A stretch of DNA of 46,995 bases. It comes from Lindgomyces ingoldianus (taxonomy: Eukaryota; Ascomycota; Dothideomycetes; Pleosporales; Lindgomycetaceae). Shown piece by piece: positions 45,120-46,995 of the stretch. A program made the translations under genes and the position numbers. The notes beneath the pieces are model-generated. The model was not told where the DNA came from. It was given only the letters and a program-made list of their open reading frames with translations, and did not search any database. Location of the stretch: assembly GCF_010093535.1 (NCBI RefSeq), contig NW_022985162.1:3134536-3181530 (forward strand), read 5' to 3'. Numbering within the stretch: position 1 is the first letter of the stretch; each line of letters opens with the position of its first letter.

Positions 45120-46676
45120 ATGCCACGTGTGGCAATTACTAACAAGCAGCGACAGGCTCTGCGTTAATAGTATCAACGTCAGGGTCCTGGCTGGAGGCAG
45201 CTTAATGCGATTAAGTAGTTTAAGCAAGAGTACAACCATCGCATCCGTCAGTCAACAGTATCAGAGTCCCTCTCAGAGCGATATAGCTACCTTGACAGTA
45301 GCTCTGCCACCACCCGCACACGTCAACAACAGGCACAGTGGCCTATCCTTAAAGCTGTCCTCTTTGACTAGCAGCAGCACCTCAAGAGCTCCGGCAGCGA
45401 CGTCCCTAGCGATATCCTTATTGAGAAAGCAAAGGCTATCTGGCCGCAGATACCTAATTACGCCGACCTCCCTGTACCAGAGTTTAGCTCAGGCTGGCTC
45501 ACTAACTTTAAGCGACAGCATAATATCAAGCTTTATTGACACTAGGGCGAGGCTGCGTCAGTGCCAGCTAGGGCTAAAGAGGAGATGAGGGCTATTAGAA
45601 CGCTGTGTGGAGAATACGCAGAGCAGGATATATTCAATATGGACAAGACAGGCCTATATTGGCGGCAGGCGCTGTTGTTAGGGCTTTCTACTAGAGCTTA
45701 ACCTAGCAGGAAGAAGGATAAGAACTAAATATTAATTATATGCTGCTGCAACTTTACTAGCAGCAAGCGCTTTACTCCCTAGGCTATCAAGAAGGCAGCT
45801 AGACCACATGCTCTGCGATCTGTCAACCTCAAGGCTCTCAGCATCCAATAGTCGTCAAATCCTAAGGCGTGGATGACGCATACTATTATAATGGATTGGC
45901 TACAGGCCTTCTATCGGTAGATAGGAGAGACTAGGTCTATCCTGCTGCTGATGGACAACCACAGCGCTTATATCCTCGGCGTTGATCTCAAACCACCTCC
46001 ACCAAATATCCGCATTCAATGGCTGCCTGCCAACTCAACTAGCGTCTACCAGCCACTTGATCAGGGCGTGATTAGTCAGTTCAAGCGCTCATACAAGAAG
46101 CAATAGATACGCTATATAGTCGCTAGCTACAAGCGCGGCGCAGATCCAGCAACTCAAGTCAACCTCTACTATGCCTTACGCTGGGCCTCTCAAGCCTAGT
46201 ATAACAACCTTCAGAGCAATACAATCTATCGCTGCTTCTGCTAAGCTAGGATCCAGCCTTCACAAGAACCAATCTACCTGCCTAATCCAGAGGAGCAGTC
46301 TCAGCAGGAGCTAGAGGAGCTCTACCAGCAGGTGCAGCACGCAGGCAGGATTCAGGACGCTATGAGCCTTGAAAACTTCCTGAATCCTATTGATGAGGAT
46401 CACAAGCCTACTCAATCTGACTTTAATGTAGCAAACGCAATTGCAACATATAGCCAGCAGCTAGTTGAAGACGAATCAGACGACGAAGGGCCTCCTATAC
46501 AAATACCTACCCCTGCGCAGGCAGAGCAGGCTCTTGAATTACTACTCTTATATCAAGAGCATACAGATTCAACAACTCCCCAGCAGATCAGAGCGCTCCA
46601 GCAGCTATATACTGAAGCAAAGGCTCAAAAGTCTAAGCAGTTTGTCCAGGGCACTCTAGATAGTTGGATTACGTAA
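45120..46676 (+). pseudogene. Transposase of pogo/Tigger (CENP-B/jerky-like) type, interrupted by in-frame stops
   Basis: The frame from ATG 45120 to TAA 46674-46676 is 519 codons with no net frameshift but 14 internal stops by hand count, mostly TAG. Domains in order: an N-terminal Psq-type helix-turn-helix (ITNKQRQALR...), a CENP-B/Tc5 DNA-binding domain (LKAVLFD, ILIEKAKAIWPQI, FSSGWLTNFKRQHNIKLY), and the DDE_1 catalytic core with NMDKTGLYW, SILLLMDNHSAY and STSVYQPLDQGVISQFKRS. These three blocks hold the expected acidic residues. The tail is a 114-codon open stretch (46332-46676), Gln/Glu-rich with an acidic patch (EDESDDEG). Stops stand where Trp (TGG) or Gln (CAG) is expected, as in CpA-to-TpA mutation. 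It cannot make a full-length protein as it stands. The family is clear. Confidence 0.92.
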
Positions 46677-46732
46677 CCCTCTTGCTGCAACGATATTGCG
46701 ATATAACGATATAATCCTCGTTCCAGAATTGT

Positions 46733-46755
46733 ATCGCGCCATCGAGAGTTGACTG
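46733..46755 (-). repeat. Right terminal inverted repeat
   Basis: 23 bases ending GGCGCGAT-complement to GAGAGTTGACTG; an exact inverted match to 44963-44985. Confidence 0.92.
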
Positions 46756-46757
46756 TA

Positions 46758-46995
46758 TTCTCCTGCATTCGATATCGTAATCCGACCTTCCGAAATCTTC
46801 GTTCCTAAGTTCTCCACCAAGAAGTCAAGCGCGAAATATAGAGGCGGGCTGCAGTTTTCGCATGAATCAACGGCTGAATGTTTTCGCATGCGCGCGTTTC
46901 CTGTCGCACGTGTCTCACGCGATATCATACCCATGTACTGCACTATTCACTCATTAGGCATAGCTCCTATCTCGTACAGTATATAGTCAGCTCAG
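46758..46995. other. Right flank, nothing recognised
   Basis: 238 bp after the transposon. A minus-strand frame of 95 codons (46656-46943) overlaps the element end and has no known motif. Confidence 0.3.

Larger units (their letters stand above)
44963..46755 (+). mobile_element. Complete pogo/Tigger-like DNA transposon with 23-bp terminal inverted repeats and TA duplication
   Basis: The left end CAGTCAACTCTCGATGGCGC... and the reverse complement of the right end agree over 23 bases, and each end is flanked by TA (44961-44962 and 46756-46757). Length is 1,793 bp. Inside each terminus lie several AT-rich motifs of TATCG/CGATA type (for example 45000-45015, 45065-45082 and 46690-46712), possibly transposase binding sites. 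One transposase-derived frame spans most of the element on +. Ends and target duplication are intact, so the insertion is structurally complete although the coding frame is dead. Confidence 0.93.

Overview
The window is genomic DNA from a filamentous ascomycete (Pezizomycotina). The evidence is short introns of about 40-90 bp with CTAAC/CTGAC-type branch sites, a Zn2Cys6 transcription factor, HET-domain incompatibility genes, fungal CAZymes (GH31, GH71, GH62), and transposons whose stop codons and AT-richness fit repeat-induced point mutation (RIP, CpA to TpA). Species and class cannot be fixed from the sequence.

Layout. 1-2735 is an AT-rich, gene-free, RIP-like block that opens with a large fold-back made of two head-to-head pieces of a Fot1/pogo-like transposon. 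2736-5670 is mixed intergenic DNA with a 28-bp perfect palindrome. 5671-6879 (-) is a three-exon ketopantoate reductase-like gene. 8636-12520 (-) holds one apparently intact HET gene followed by two decayed HET relics. 12521-16930 has almost no coding signal. 16931-20587 (-) is housekeeping: ribosomal protein eL42 and a Src1/Heh-type inner nuclear membrane protein. 21425-23043 (+) and 24900-26245 (+) are two membrane proteins of unknown function; the first has a STAND-like N-terminus and a CorA-like membrane tail.

27002-34017 looks like a small catabolic cluster: a Zn2Cys6 regulator (-), a Dal5/ACS-family transporter (-) and, divergent from the transporter across 280 bp, a cytosolic GH31 glycosidase (+). 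The obvious reading is uptake and intracellular cleavage of a glycoside under local control; the substrate is unknown. 34018-38349 is a gene-poor tract with a diverged direct repeat and a DDE transposase relic. 38350-44286 carries three secreted enzymes: a VAO/BBE-type FAD oxidoreductase (+), a GH71 alpha-1,3-glucanase (-) and a GH62 arabinofuranosidase (-). The window closes with a complete 1,793-bp pogo/Tigger-like transposon (44963-46755) with 23-bp terminal repeats and a TA duplication, whose transposase frame keeps its length but carries 14 in-frame stops by hand count.

Intron boundaries were placed by hand from GT/AG, branch site, phase and family motifs. Coordinates for spliced genes are spans, with exons given in the text. 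No tRNA, rRNA or CRISPR array was seen.
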